Source of the DNA: Oscheius sp. JU75
Taxonomy: Eukaryota > Nematoda > Chromadorea > Rhabditida > Rhabditidae
Direction of reading: 5' to 3'
Assembly (NCBI GenBank): GCA_037178855.1
Contig: JASJZC010000006.1
Location: forward strand, 4,464,001-4,528,000
DNA: 64,000 nucleotides
In this document: positions 1 through 11,503 of the stretch, piece after piece
Layout: every line of letters starts with the position of its first letter
Numbering within the stretch: the stretch's first letter is position 1
Notes under the pieces: generated by a model
What the model saw: only the letters and a program-made list of their open reading frames with translations
The model's database searches: none
What the model was told of the DNA's origin: nothing
Program-made: the position numbers and the translations under genes

Positions 1-148
1 CTCTCTCAACGAGTGTTTGAATTTCCTCCGCGTTTTTGATCCCCTGGACAAACTGTGTGCAATGAAAGCAATTTCCCCTTGTTTCTTCTCTCTTCAGGCT
101 TTCTTTACTCTCTTCTTCCTCCTTCACTTCGACACGAATTTCAGCTCA

Positions 149-1933
149 ATGAGTCGGCAGTATGGTTACCATGACTTACCATCATCCCATTTGAACTTTC
201 CCTTCGGAATGCCGCAAGTTTTCATGCCAACTAGAGACGATCAGTCTTCCAACGGTGGTTATCAGGTGCTGAATGGGTTCCAGCGTCAAGATGACTACTT
301 CCCGTCATCGTCAAGGGAACACCAGGAGCGTGTCCCATCTGCTGCTCCTCCGGCGCAGTTTAATAGTCCCGCCCACAATTTCACACAGCACCTGAGGGAG
401 CGCTCTCCTTCAAGTAGTTCTGCCCTTTTGAATCTTCTTCAACGCTATCCATCTGCACGTCAGAGTGTCTACAGTGGTCGAATTTATCCTGCCGAAGAAG
501 TTCCCGTTGACCGCCAAGTTTTCCGTCCTGCCGATGCTTCTACCGGATATCCCCTTGTAGAAGTGGCTGTCCCAAAACAAACAGCGGCTGAGATACAACG
601 CCCTTACCCTGGTCCGCCTGACCAACATTTACCAAGTTTTTCTAACGGCTATTCCACTTTTTCCAATCGGAACGGAGGTCCAGACTATTTTTCCAACTAT
701 TCACAAGGAGAGGGATACGGACAGACCTTCCCGCGTGGCTCCTTCGAGAAAAGTCCAAGGAATTTCGAGCAAGAACTTTATCAATTTCCTCGGAGCAATT
801 ACAACGACCCTGACGTCGGCTCGCACTTGTCTCAACGTAATAACTGGCCGGCGGCTCTGGACATCGACTCACTGCTCGGAGTTGCGGAGGACACCATGAA
901 CAAGTCGACTGCGGAATGGAAAAGGAGCTTCGCTCAGGTGCAGGAACGATTTCAACAGTCTCCTGGCCCACCGGACAACTTCTCGCCTGGATTCCCCGGC
1001 AGGCCAATGCTGACCAAGTCGTCTAGTCACAAAGAGATACATGACAGATCACTGCTGGGTCACGCCGTCGAGAGAGCACAAGAAGCGCCGGAATTTCAGC
1101 GCTCTGGATCTTTAAATGGGTTCTGGTCAGCTACAGTGGACAGACGACCTTTCTCCCCTTCTATTCAACGGCTTCCTACTACTCTCACTGCAGCAGAACG
1201 ACTCCAACTTCTTCAGGAGCCCATTGAAAAGTCTCTTTCCTACACACCTGCTCCCGCAGTACCACAACGACTTGGCAGTCGGACAGCTTTGGCTGCGAGA
1301 CGAGAAAAATACCTACAAGAGGCCAATTCGCCTCCCTCAACCCCGAAGGAAGTTGGCGTCTCGCAGCCCTTGTCTCCCAGATCCGTCCCCAACTTCAGTG
1401 ATCTGGACAGTGCCGTTCAAGAACTTCAAAATGGAGTGAGGCAGACCGGATACAGTCTGGGAGCTCGTCATCTCGGTGGATGTGGTCGTTTCCCGACAGA
1501 CTACAACAACTTGAGTCCTCCTCGTTTGGTCAGTCGCAAGTATACTCCCAGTCCTACAGAAACGATCAGCGAGAGCTCATCTGCCTACCAAGTTCCGAAT
1601 GGACTACCGCATCCGAAGCCGAAGCACAACATCAAGGAGCAGATGTATCAGGCTAGTGTTCAGACAAACTTCATGCCGAGGTCTGGCCTTCGGCCAAGTC
1701 CGAATTTCCCTGTACCGTCTACAGGCAGTGTTGCCTCGAGAATCACCGAGTTTGAAAAACGACCCGGGACTCCTACCTTGCACATTGCCAATAACCATCA
1801 GATTCCTTTCGAATCAGGCCCGATGAGTCCAGGCAACGCGGTATTTCGTTCCAAGCCCACTATTCACGTTGATATCGGTCCTTCCTATCATCGGCCGTCG
1901 CAGCAGGCCAACACAGTGTTTAGCTTCGAGACG
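149..1933 (+). CDS. Long disordered first coding exon, possibly the N-terminus of the PP2A B'' gene
   Basis: One open exon of about 595 codons. I place the start at the ATG at 149 because it follows an aatttcag acceptor at 135-144, which fits spliced-leader addition; the frame stays open upstream but without a convincing start. The product is rich in Ser, Pro, Asn, Gln and Arg, with many SP/TP sites and no recognisable fold, transmembrane segment or catalytic motif. It ends at a strong donor (acg|gtgagt, 1933/1934) in phase 0, so it must splice onward. The acceptor at 3518-3523 is also phase 0 and leads into the PP2A B'' reading frame, so this may be the long N-terminus of that gene, as in long vertebrate PPP2R3A isoforms. 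It could equally belong to a separate gene whose later exons I failed to see in 1.9-3.5 kb. The exon is clearly coding; the link is an inference. Confidence 0.6.
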
Positions 1934-3592
1934 GTGAGTATTTGTTGTGTGAAATGACCTCTCGAGGCATAATGATCTGATTGAGAGTAGTCATTGTAAC
2001 ACGCACCCGTACATCTGTGATTGTAAATTAGAAGACTGAACAGGGCCGCTCGTTTTTACAGCCAGCTGCAGACATGAGAGTTGTCCCGCTCACATTCTTC
2101 GATCCATATGTTCTCTCAAATTACTTTTCTGTCATGGTTTATCCGAAAAAAGGCGTCACTGAGGTTTTTTTTTCTCTCCGACGTCTCTCCTTGACAAACC
2201 AGTCTATCAGCCACTGATCAGTTCGTTTTCGGCAGCTTTTGCTTGTCCGCTTGGCCCGACAACTAGTTTCCGTAGTAGTACTCACAGCGAATCACATTCT
2301 CGTCGTGTTATGCTAACCATATTCACGTTAGCCTGTCCAGTATTTGATCCTCTCCATTATTCTATTCAGCCGTGGCTATGCGCCATTGCATCGAAGGCAT
2401 CTCTTTGTTGCCTTCGCATTTTTTTGATGCTTTCGCCATCCCCTTCGGTCTCTCCCGTCACACCTGGGGCCCTATTCAATGAATGTTACGACGAACATTT
2501 TCGACAAAAGAGATCGACACCGAGTCCCTCAATTTAGCGCGTCGTTACATGCATAGTTTAGACCCGGACCAACTGGCAAGAGTCTGTTTACTCGGAGTTT
2601 TCTAATTCACCCTTTGAATAATGCTAATTAGAAATCAGGATGCGTGGCTCATAAGTATACAAGCTCTCGCGCACACACAAGTGTTTGCTCTACCTGTCTT
2701 CTGTGCAGTCTTCCGCATCCTTTCCCTATTCTTGTTTCTTTTCTAAATAGCTCAGCTCCCCTCTGCTGCTTTGAAACATCCCAAAACACTATTGTTCAGC
2801 GAGCATGTAAATGATTGTTTCCAAAACAGGACAGAGGGCCGAAAAACATTGTTCAAAATCCTTGTTTTCACACAGTTCGACAGCTTTTTGTACGCCTCAT
2901 GTGACAGCCTTCTTTTCATAGCTTTCAAAAGATCTGCTTATTGATCGTCTGCCTAAATAGAAATATTCGTCTGGCGGGAGTCAGCCATCTCGCTGCACGT
3001 GCGCTATGATCGTTTCTGACAGTTCCGCTTGGGAAGAACCGCAGTATTCCCTTTTTATCGTGTTTCAGTGACATTGAACAACTGATTCACTTCCTCTTCG
3101 TGATAGTTCCAAAGTTCGGTTCTCCTAGTTTCTTGTTCTTTAGAAGGTCTTGAATGTAATTAGAATCTATGCCACCCAGAGTAATTCCCAGATAATCCAC
3201 TGATTTAGACAACCTCGATGCTCGAATAGAGTTATGTTTTGTCGCTTGCCTTTGGGGATGGACTCATTACCGTTAGAAGCAAATAGTGGAGCCTGCGGAC
3301 AGCCGGTTGTCTTTAGCCTCGCGACTGTTGCACTCGGCCAATCGCCTGGTCTCAAAAGAATGATCTTTCCCCTATTCATCCCTACGAAACTTTCTGAGCT
3401 GTCATCAAAAGTCTGCATCTCCTCTGTCGTTTATTTATTAGGTGTCAGACGAAAGAACATGTCATAGCTCTTTTATTCTCTCTGCCCTAGACGAAAAAGA
3501 GGTGTTCTCCTAATCTTTGCCAGATGTGCCTAGCTTCGATCCTCGTCCTTTCCACCCTTTTCTCAGTAGTCTTTTCTAGAAATTCCTTTGAA
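1934..3592. other. Long intron or intergenic stretch
   Basis: No convincing exon on either strand. It holds pyrimidine-rich and AT-rich unstructured sequence and a degraded LINE-like reverse-transcriptase piece on the minus strand (about 3075-3420). Near the right end the acceptors tttgccag (ends 3523) and ttttctag (ends 3579) lead into the PP2A B'' coding sequence; the second is a plausible spliced-leader site for a short isoform. Confidence 0.5.
3075..3420 (-). mobile_element. Degraded non-LTR retrotransposon reverse-transcriptase fragment
   Basis: On the minus strand two reading frames joined by one frameshift near 3245 give a sequence resembling the end of the palm and start of the thumb of non-LTR reverse transcriptases. 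An N-K-like segment (GMNRGKIILLRPGDW) is followed about 55 residues later by SVDYLGITLGGIDSN, which matches the conserved (K/V)YLG(V/I) motif. The upstream catalytic FADD box is absent or unrecognisable, and no endonuclease, UTR or terminal repeat is seen. It is best read as a dead, truncated relic. The family cannot be assigned from so little, and the match rests on one strong motif plus weak spacing. Confidence 0.4.
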
Positions 3593-6265
3593 ATGAAGGA
3601 GCCTGTCTCGAATCGTCCAGCGGACGCTGTGCACAGTGAATGCTCTGTGTTGGCAGCTCGTCGACCACGACTGCCTCAGCAGAAACTGACAGACAAAAAG
3701 CAGCGTTTTCTTGTCCGACTAATGAGAGACATTGCGAGAAAAGTATTTGACTCGCAGAGGATTCCGAAGGAAGTGAGTGGTGTGAGAGAGACAGTGTGTG
3801 GAGCTATATTTGATTGGATAGGGTGTAATGTGATGTTATTTTCAGCCGTCGACGCCTAAAGATGACTCGATCAATCGACTGACGGAACGGCTCAGCGCTC
3901 TCTCCATTCAGACTCCAGGCAAGCAAAGGTTTGTTCTATTTCTTTCTGTTTAGAAGTCGTTTGACTGTTCAATTGTGGCTGTGTAGAGAGGTGGTTGCTG
4001 GTGGTTTTCGACGCCCCCGGGCGCTGGCGAGAGGCTGACAAATGTCGTCACAGCCTCCCCCATGAAAACAGACATTAAACTGAACGGGACCCTGGGTGCT
4101 CATCTTCTCCCACTCTTATCCTTCTTTCGGTATTTCCCACAATATTCTAATTGGACTACATGTGACAATTTGACCGCTAGCAGCTGTGGCGAGAACTGCG
4201 AGCAAAGTGGTCTTCTATATCAAGTTCCATCGACGCGCTTATCGCCGTAAAGCTGAGCATATTCGGGAATGTCGGGCTGCAGTAGTTGCGGCTCGAAAAC
4301 CTCCGCCCTATCTCCCAACTACCAGCTATTTTTCCTACTCTTTCAACGAAAATGACGCTGATGTTTATGCTAGCGTGTCTATTGCAGCTAAACGGTGGGT
4401 AGAAGTTAGGCGCCATTTCCTGAAGTTTGGTACTAAAGTCTCGGTTTCAGGGAAACATCTCAACCGAAACCGACCTTCGACCTCAATCTTTCCGGCTCGG
4501 ATGCGTCGAACTGCAGCAATGACTCAAGCTACGGCTTCAACAATTTATCAGTCAACAAGGCCCTCCGAGGATTACTACACAATGAACAGTTAGTTTTCTT
4601 TATGTAATCATGAAAGACGTGTACTATTCAGAGATCTGGTGGCTTCTCCGATCCTCCCGAGAAAGCCGAAGATTCCTCCTCCGAGCTTTTACTTTCCACA
4701 AGGAAAGCCCGTCAGTCAGGCAGAAAACACGGCTGCCCTTCGACGAGGCCTCGAAGTTTTCCGAACTATCCCCGGCAATGTGGTAAAAATTCCTTTGTTT
4801 TGTAAATATTAAAAACCCTCAGATCAACTACGAAAACATGGACCAGTTGTGTCAGGCTGTTGGCATACCCGTCTACTGGAAGAAGCCGATGTTCTCCAGC
4901 ATCCTCTACCCGAAACTCAGCGGAGCCATCACAATCACGGAATTCTCGGCCTTCTGGACAGCGATGACGACTGTCGCACACGACGAAGCCGCCCGGTTAG
5001 TCTTTTTTCTGTAATGTTACATGACTTTTTCTTCAAGATTTGTGTACATTTTGACGGGAGGAAAGGCCACGGAAATCAAGCGAGAACATCTCCGTCCGCT
5101 TATTCACGACGTGATTCTGACCCATCCCGGCCTGGCCTTCTATCGAACCTCGGTCGAATTTCACGACAAATACTGTGATGTGGTAGGATTATTTTTCTTT
5201 TTCCAATCAATCTTTTCAATTTTCAGGTAATCACTCGGGTATTTTGGAATCACAGACGGACCTGGGCGCTCCATATCACAGCCGAAGATCTCCGTCGCGG
5301 CGACTTTTTAGAGTCGGTGAAACAGCTCGAACTCGAGGAAGATATCAACAAAAATCTTCGCTATTTCAGGTAGTTGCTCACTTTTTTCATAAAATGTGAA
5401 TACTTTAGCTACGAGCACTTTTACGTTGTCTACTGTCTCTTCTGGGAGATCGACCAGGATCACGACCTGAAGATCCGACCTGATGATCTGGCCAGACATC
5501 AACGCGGAGCCATTACCAGACGTGTCGTAGAGAGAATCTTCAGCAGGGCCGTCAGCAAACATCCGCATTACAAAACAAAGGAGATCGGACTGGTCGAGTT
5601 CACCCAGTTCCTCTTGGCCGATGAGGACAAGCAGCATCCTTCCAGGTTTGGATTTAATGTTCTACTTTTAATGAAAAGTGAAGCATCGACTATTGGTTCC
5701 GCATAATGGACGAGGACGGCGACGGAGTCATCTCGCTCTACGACATGGAGACTTATTTCGGCGGAATTCAGGAAAAGCTCTCGGAGGAGGGAATCGATTG
5801 CATGAAGTTCTCGGACGTCGCCTGCCATGTAAGTCTTTTTTTTTCTTTACAAAACAATGAGAATACAGTTGATTGACGCCATACAGCCGAAGAAGCAAAA
5901 CTCGTTCCGTCGTGCCGATTTTATGAACAACAAGCTGTCGCCAAAATTCTTCAACTCCTTCGTCAACTTCCGCAAGTTCTACTACCAGGAGACCACTGAA
6001 GGTTGGGTTCTTTTTACTTGTTTTGCTAAAAAGTAAACTCAGGAAGCGAACCACGTCTGGAGGATGCCAGTGGTCAGGAGTTAACAGACTGGGACAGATT
6101 CTGCGTAGAAGAATATGAAGCCCTCATGGATCAATCTGAGGCGGACAATGTCGATTCTTAGTATGTTTTTCTTGTTTCCTCTAAGCATTTCACTTCAGTG
6201 ATCTCTATTTGGAAGACGACGAAGAGACGAGAGCCGGATCAGGCACATACAACGAGCTGCTCTAG
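3593..6265 (+). CDS. PP2A regulatory subunit, B'' (PPP2R3) family
   Basis: B'' subunits direct protein phosphatase 2A to substrates and bind calcium through EF-hands. I choose the ATG at 3593, just after an acceptor ending 3579; a longer isoform may start at 149. Exons run from 3593-3772 through about ten small introns to TAG at 6263-6265. After a basic, low-complexity N-terminus the product reads PRKPKIPPPSFYFPQGKP, the hallmark entry to the B'' core. Two EF-hand regions follow: DQDHDLKIRPDD (about 5455-5490) and the canonical DEDGDGVISLYDME (about 5709-5750). The C-terminus (FVNFRKFYYQE, WDRFCVEEYEAL) also fits PPP2R3A/B. The intron after 3918 appears to use a GC donor (CCAG|GCAAGC), the only choice that keeps frame with the exon opening near 4181/4184. 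The gene is convergent with the receptor gene on the other strand. Confidence 0.85.
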
Positions 6266-6471
6266 GATCTCACTCTCCAAATTTCTCTCTCATATCCCAC
6301 CTAATACGGTCCTTTTACGGTGCTCAAGACGCTCAGGTCGTTCTTTCAATTTTCTTATATTTATTCCTTTCTAGTCATTTTTTTGTCAATTTATGTCACT
6401 GTTTTAGCTTGTATATTGCTTACACTTTCACCCTTTTTAAACAACAAGTAAACATGTAAATTGAGCACGAT

Positions 6472-9345
6472 TCATTGTAAAGCAGAGACAGGAACAGCAT
6501 CGGGTGGGGGATAAGAGTTTAGCCAGTGAACCACGCCTATAAAATTGATTCCAAGCGAGACGAGAAGGAATGTGAAGAGGAAGAGAAGGAATGTCCATCG
6601 CTCGATGACCGTAGCGAGCCATTCGAATTCGATCACCGCTAATTTCCGAGTATTTCCGAGTAACTCGCGTTTTGGTTTTTCTGCCTCTCCGTCGATGGTC
6701 GACTGTCGTCTCGGTTGAAACTCGCAGTTCTCACTGAAATCATTACTCTCCCTATTTCCGTCCTTTCGTACCAACTGCCGGTTCTTTTTGCGTCTGGCGA
6801 CTCGTTCAACAGCACATGCGCTGGCTGACGGCCGTCTTTACGGCGGAAGGAGAGGTTCGAGGGGTAGCCCTGGAACAACTGTCTTTGAGGGATCGACAGC
6901 CGGGGACTGACCTCGTTTCCGACGGTGAACACAAACTTGGCAAACTGCGTAATCGTACTCTTTCGACTGTTTGTCACATCGACAGAATCGCGACTTTTGT
7001 AGGTCTGAAAAGAATTGCTTGATTTCTTTGTAGGACTTAGTGAGGAAGACAGGCTCATTCTTTGAGAAAAAGTGCGAGCTTCATGCTGGAACATACCTCC
7101 GGAGCGATACCGTAAAGCTTTGCAAACTGAAAGTTTGATTACGGTTTGTTAGTTTTGTGGAAAGTGGGTAGGAGACAAACCTCTAAAAGCTTGTCCTTTG
7201 GCTGGAGGTGGTCCGGGATCTGAACCAGAGAAATGGAACTGAAGATCCGAGCTATTGCGACTCCCCTAGAAGGCAGACGTTCTCCTTGGGAACCGAACTT
7301 TTGGACACTGGAATGTGGAGATTGTTTTCCGTACAAATTTATGTATCTGAAGGAGGCTGGTCACCAGTATTTCCTAGTGCCTCAGTCGGCTAGCACTCCG
7401 GCACTGATCCAAAGGAGTCAGTTTCGAATCCCGCTTGTATTTATATGGGACACTTGGTAATACCTACAGAACAGCATATGGCTTCAAACATTTGACCAAA
7501 TTCATCATTTTACTATCTTAGACTTCTCCGGTTTATGCGCCGGAAAAGACTTCGAACACAAAATGTACCTGATAACGAAAGAGGCAGCCAGAGCACCGAT
7601 GGAGATGATAAGAATGGCACTAAGGTAGAACCAACCTAAAGAACCATCTTCATTTATAAACTGGCCACAGTTTTGCGTTTCCCTTTGCAACATGTTTCCT
7701 TACGCCCTTATCTGCATCTCTCACCCCCGAGACGCCCGCGTCACACCCGTATTATCTCGCAGCACGCGGCGAGTGGCCTCGCCTAGCCACATACCCTCTT
7801 CGTCTTCAGTAAGGGTCAATTCTTGATCTGCAACTGAAATGATGATTCGGGCGATGAATCCCTGTGATTAAATTCGCGGACCTCCGGAACTGCAACTCCC
7901 GGAGGGTAGCCCAGTCTGAGCCAGTTGCCCAACTTGAAGAAGGGGTTTTACGAATTTTGGAAACTCACTGATAAGTGGGATGAATGTGCTTGTGGAGGGC
8001 ATTTGGTCTGATATCATCATTAGCAGAATCGACCTAAGTTCCGTATGATAGTCGTAATAAGCCGGAACTTACATTGAGAGGAGAGTTGTGATACACAGAG
8101 AGATCTTTTCATCTCGGACACCGGTAGTTGAACTGAAAGAGACTACAAAACACTGAGCCACTCACCTGGTCGTGAAGAATCCAGTGATGGCGATCACTGA
8201 AAACGGATCTGTTTCGGTAAAAGAGATCAACCTACAGGTTATTATAAAGGTAGGAATGACCAGGTTCAGTAAATAGAAGAGAGGCCGACGTCTGAGATAG
8301 AGAGTGAACTCGAGCAGCGTGTACTGATGAGCACAACAGTCGTACTTAACCAAGTTCCGATGGGCTGAAAATAAAGCAGAAGAAATCGGAAAGTTGTTAG
8401 GGATTAGAAGCTGTTGATAGTAGCGGAACTGAGGAGAAGAGTACTTGTGATGCCTAACAGGCTCCACCTATCGTTTTGAACATAAGAATTTTTCACTCGA
8501 AATACTGTCTCTTCAAGACAGTTGCAAGTGATATTAGAAAGTATTCTTGCCCTGAGTGGATTGAAGAGTCCATCCCTCGTTGGCCATGTAGTTCGAGGTC
8601 CCAATACCCTCTTTCAGGGAGTAGTAGTCAATATCTCTATTGTCTGAGGTCCAGGAGCCGAATAGAAGCATACATTTTTGAGAGTCGAAGGGAAAGAACT
8701 GAACTTGGCGACGGAGAAACATTGTAAAGTACCTGAAGATACAGTCGGCAATAAAATTTGTAGATGGCCGGGTATAGAAACTCGACCAAGGAGCTGTTCT
8801 TCGATGTATCGGTTGTCAACTTGACATGCTGGGGTCGTCTCTGGTCATCGTCCTTCATCACAAGAGTGTTGTAGAGAGTTGTATCGGGTCTGGATCCGTA
8901 TCAAAACTATGAAAAACCAGATCAAACTTACAGCCAGATCAAACTGTGATGAACCTTCGTCTCTGTGATGTTCCCAAACTCCTCTGGATTCCAGTAGAGG
9001 AACTCGTCGTACCAACTCTCGACCACCCAGACAGACACTGTCACATACTGCTGTCTCTCATTCTTAATTTTTCGTAGTTTCAAGAGCAAGATCCCTCACG
9101 AGCTCGATTATCTGATAGAGTTCCATTTTGAAGCTGACATCGACGGGCTGCGATGAGTTCCTTTTGGGCTTGACCACGTCGGGTCCTCTTCTGCGAAGAA
9201 GATGGCTGTGAAGACTCTGTGAGAATGTAGGCTCGTAGTCTACTGGAGTTTGATCAATGTGGAATATGTATTAGTCCTTACAATTCTCTTCAGCCCATCC
9301 AGCCAAAACGGAGATTGTACCAAGAAAAAGTAGGCAAAGGATCAT
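6472..9345 (-). CDS. Cys-loop ligand-gated ion channel, nicotinic acetylcholine receptor alpha-type subunit
   Basis: A pentameric cation channel subunit of the plasma membrane. The ATG at 9345 opens a signal peptide (MILCLLFLGTISVLAG); an in-frame ATG 27 nt upstream is also possible. The ligand-binding domain carries WVVESWYDEFLYW and, after removal of a 34-nt intron (8699-8732), an exact 13-residue Cys-loop ending FFPFDSQKC. Loop C has vicinal cysteines (KYDCCAHQY), so this is an alpha-type subunit. M1 is PLFYLLNLVIPTFIIT, M2 lies in EKISLCITTLLSMSILLMMI with the Glu-Lys typical of cation channels, M3 is WFYLSAILIISIGALAASFV and M4 is RWTFLLFLFTFLLVSLGINF. The intracellular loop is spread over several short exons. 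The M2-M3 linker looks unusually long because of an extra exon near 7805-7843. The orthologue within the large worm ACR family is not assigned. M3-M4 exon edges are approximate. Confidence 0.8.
7372..7436 (+). repeat. tRNA-like (possibly SINE-head) sequence in a receptor intron
   Basis: The stretch contains an A-box-like core (TGCCTCAGTCGGCTAGCAC), whose GTGC and GCAC arms would pair as a D-stem. A B-box-like TTTCGAATCCC follows about 30 nt downstream, with an ACTCC/GGAGT stem between. The T-stem and acceptor stem do not pair, so this is not a functional tRNA. It may be a decayed tRNA gene or the head of a tRNA-derived SINE. No second copy was seen in the window. Confidence 0.3.
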
Positions 9346-10297
9346 CTTTCTTAATGGAGTAATGTAACACATTGAAAGGAATAAAAAGGACAAGGAGTCT
9401 CTTACGCTCAGTGAATCCAGATGGAACACGGAGGAGGACAAAAGAGGGGGATCGAGACAAAGAGAAGATTGTTCGTCTCGAAATTGAAGAAGCAAATTAG
9501 ACGAGAGAGTCTCCGAAGAAGTCAACAGATACCCTCAACGATCATTGACTCAGGGGTCATTTCCTGCACCAAGAAAAAAAGGACTTGTGGAGTTTGCAAG
9601 CGATTGAGCCAGTGGAAACGAGGCTAATGTGAGGCGAGAAAGCATCACGGGAGATCATTAGGCTTCGAGTAAAAAGTGAAAGAGGATGGGCGAAAGTGCT
9701 TTCAAATGGAGGAGAGAGCTTTTTAGATGGAGAGAGTGGTACATTAGGGTGAATGAAAAGCTTTATCTATGAGCAAATTGATGGGCTCACTTTGAGTGGG
9801 AGAGTCCTAGTGTTATAATAGTAGCAGGCACAGTGCCGTCTTCTGAAGAATGCGATTTAATCTTTAGAACCATCTTGTTAGGTTTCATTCTCTTATTCGT
9901 CTTTGGAGGCTACCCTAGCCTAGTCGATCTACCAATTCAGGGCAAAGTTGCAGTCTTCACCCTTGTCTCCCAAGTTAGCACTAACCCCAACTATTTTTTG
10001 TCCTTATTAGTCCCTTTGAACAACAAGCTTGACTATTTCCCCGTTGGGGCTCGTGACAGGTAGATGATGTTCCAGCCGGGCTATCATGACAGGAGCAACG
10101 CTCTCCTAGTGACGCATCTCCCAAACTGACTCGACTTGCAAAGAGTAACTGCTAATTGCTTTTAGAACAGTTTTTCCAGAAAACTTTGTAAAAGTTGCAA
10201 ACTATGCAAACTTTCACACTAATTACAGAAGTGTAAAAGTATCGCTAAAGTCTAGAGAGATCCAGAGATTACTTCAACTCGGAGGGCTGCTAGCAGG
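9346..10297. other. Intergenic region between divergent receptor and BTB/BACK genes
   Basis: No supported gene. Short open frames occur on both strands (for example 9833-10063 on plus, rich in hydrophobic residues), but none has a good ATG, splice context or recognisable product. The last 70 nt before the BTB/BACK start, from about 10232, recur upstream of the second copy at 61.5 kb, so they are probably promoter and 5' UTR. Confidence 0.5.
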
Positions 10298-11503
10298 ATG
10301 CCGACGGAACAGAAGGAGAAACAGAAGAGATCGCCGGGTGTAGCTACCAAGTCGAAGATGCCGTTCAAGTCCATCAAATCGACCAAGTCCACCAAGTCTG
10401 AAAGGTCTACGAGGTCAAAGAGTCAGGAGGAAAGCGAGGGGCTTGCCCGAAAGATCGAAGGGGTCCGTCTAGTGCACTCGAAAGGAGAGATCGTGGTGAA
10501 GGAGGCGGATCTGGTAGCCGTCTCTCTGCTGATGCATCAGCGACAGTCGGAAGGACGTCTGCCCAGTTCAATCTCGCTCGAAGACTTCACGCCCGAATGT
10601 GTTTTCCTGCTGGCCAACTACATCAAGACACGTACTGTCAAGGCCCAAGTCTCTTTCTTCACCATCGCCGAAGTCCTCAAACTGACCAAGGCCTTCCTGA
10701 TCGAGGATCTGGGCAAGAGAATGGAAGAAGTTCTCATCGATGCTGCCATGAAGAGTCCTTCCAATCTCCTCCAATGTCTTCTCGTCAACGATGTCTCTCC
10801 CGTCAGTCGTGACACCGAGATGCAGCTCCACTACCTGGCTGCCTGGCGATTCATGGAATTGGCTCGTCTCTCAGACTTTGCCAAACTCCCTCCCACTCAA
10901 TTCCTTCATGTCTTCTCCAGCTGTGAACTCCGTGTCCCTCATGAGTTGGCTGCTGTGGATGTGGCTCTTCTCTGGCTCACTCAACAGCCCGATATCGACG
11001 TTCTGGCCCCGGCTGTCTTCTACCTCGTCCGTTCGACCTATCTCGGCAAGCCGGAACGTCAGATGATCATCGAACGCTGTCACATTCTCAACTTCAACGA
11101 GGGTGTTACTCGAGCCATCAAGGCCTGTCTCGAAAGTCGTCATTCGAGTCGAATCTGCATCAATCCCGATCACATCCACCGTCATCTCGTTCGCTGTGGA
11201 GTCGCCGAGGATGCTCGTCGTCCTCCAGAGATCGCTCTGCCTATGAGTAGGCCTCGTGAGGAACTCGTTCGTCCCAAGCTGGTCGACAAGAAGAACATCA
11301 GCAGAAAGTCGAGAAAGAAGGGCAGCAGCAAGAGCCAGAAGAGTGCCAAGAGTCTGAAGAGTGGAAAGTGTCTGAAGAGCCAGGCGAACGGACACAGTGC
11401 CAAGAGTCAGACGAGTGAGAGGTGTTCCAAGAGCGGTAAGAGCCAGAAGGCGTCGTCCAAGAGCCATAAGTTCGAGGGAAAGAAGACGAAGGAGATCGTC
11501 TAG
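10298..11503 (+). CDS. Intronless BTB/BACK-domain protein with Lys/Ser-rich tail
   Basis: A single exon of 401 residues. Residues about 50-150 resemble a BTB/POZ fold (LVHSKGEIVVKEADLVAVS, then LEDFTPECVFLLANYIKT). Residues about 165-260 match the BACK domain that follows BTB in Kelch-like proteins: a LARLSDFAKLPPTQFLHVFS segment, then SCELRVPHELAAVDVALLWL. No Kelch repeats follow. Both ends are basic and Ser/Lys-rich, and the tail is an irregular K-S-x repeat from about residue 320. BTB/BACK proteins often serve as Cullin-3 adaptors, but that role is inference. Codons are strongly biased to C-ending synonyms. The lack of introns contrasts with nearly every neighbour and suggests a retrogene or a naturally intronless family. 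AATAAA lies at 11515-11520. A second, damaged copy is at 61532-62671. Confidence 0.8.
   Translation: MPTEQKEKQKRSPGVATKSKMPFKSIKSTKSTKSERSTRSKSQEESEGLARKIEGVRLVHSKGEIVVKEADLVAVSLLMHQRQSEGRLPSSISLEDFTPECVFLLANYIKTRTVKAQVSFFTIAEVLKLTKAFLIEDLGKRMEEVLIDAAMKSPSNLLQCLLVNDVSPVSRDTEMQLHYLAAWRFMELARLSDFAKLPPTQFLHVFSSCELRVPHELAAVDVALLWLTQQPDIDVLAPAVFYLVRSTYLGKPERQMIIERCHILNFNEGVTRAIKACLESRHSSRICINPDHIHRHLVRCGVAEDARRPPEIALPMSRPREELVRPKLVDKKNISRKSRKKGSSKSQKSAKSLKSGKCLKSQANGHSAKSQTSERCSKSGKSQKASSKSHKFEGKKTKEIV

Noticed and set aside
2310-2537. Plus-strand frame in the 1.9-3.5 kb gap
   Set aside because: Short, no acceptor or donor of matching phase, composition unlike the neighbouring coding exons.
9833-10063. 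Hydrophobic plus-strand frame of 76 codons
   Set aside because: Starts at GTG, lacks splice context or family resemblance, and lies in an AT-rich intergenic region.
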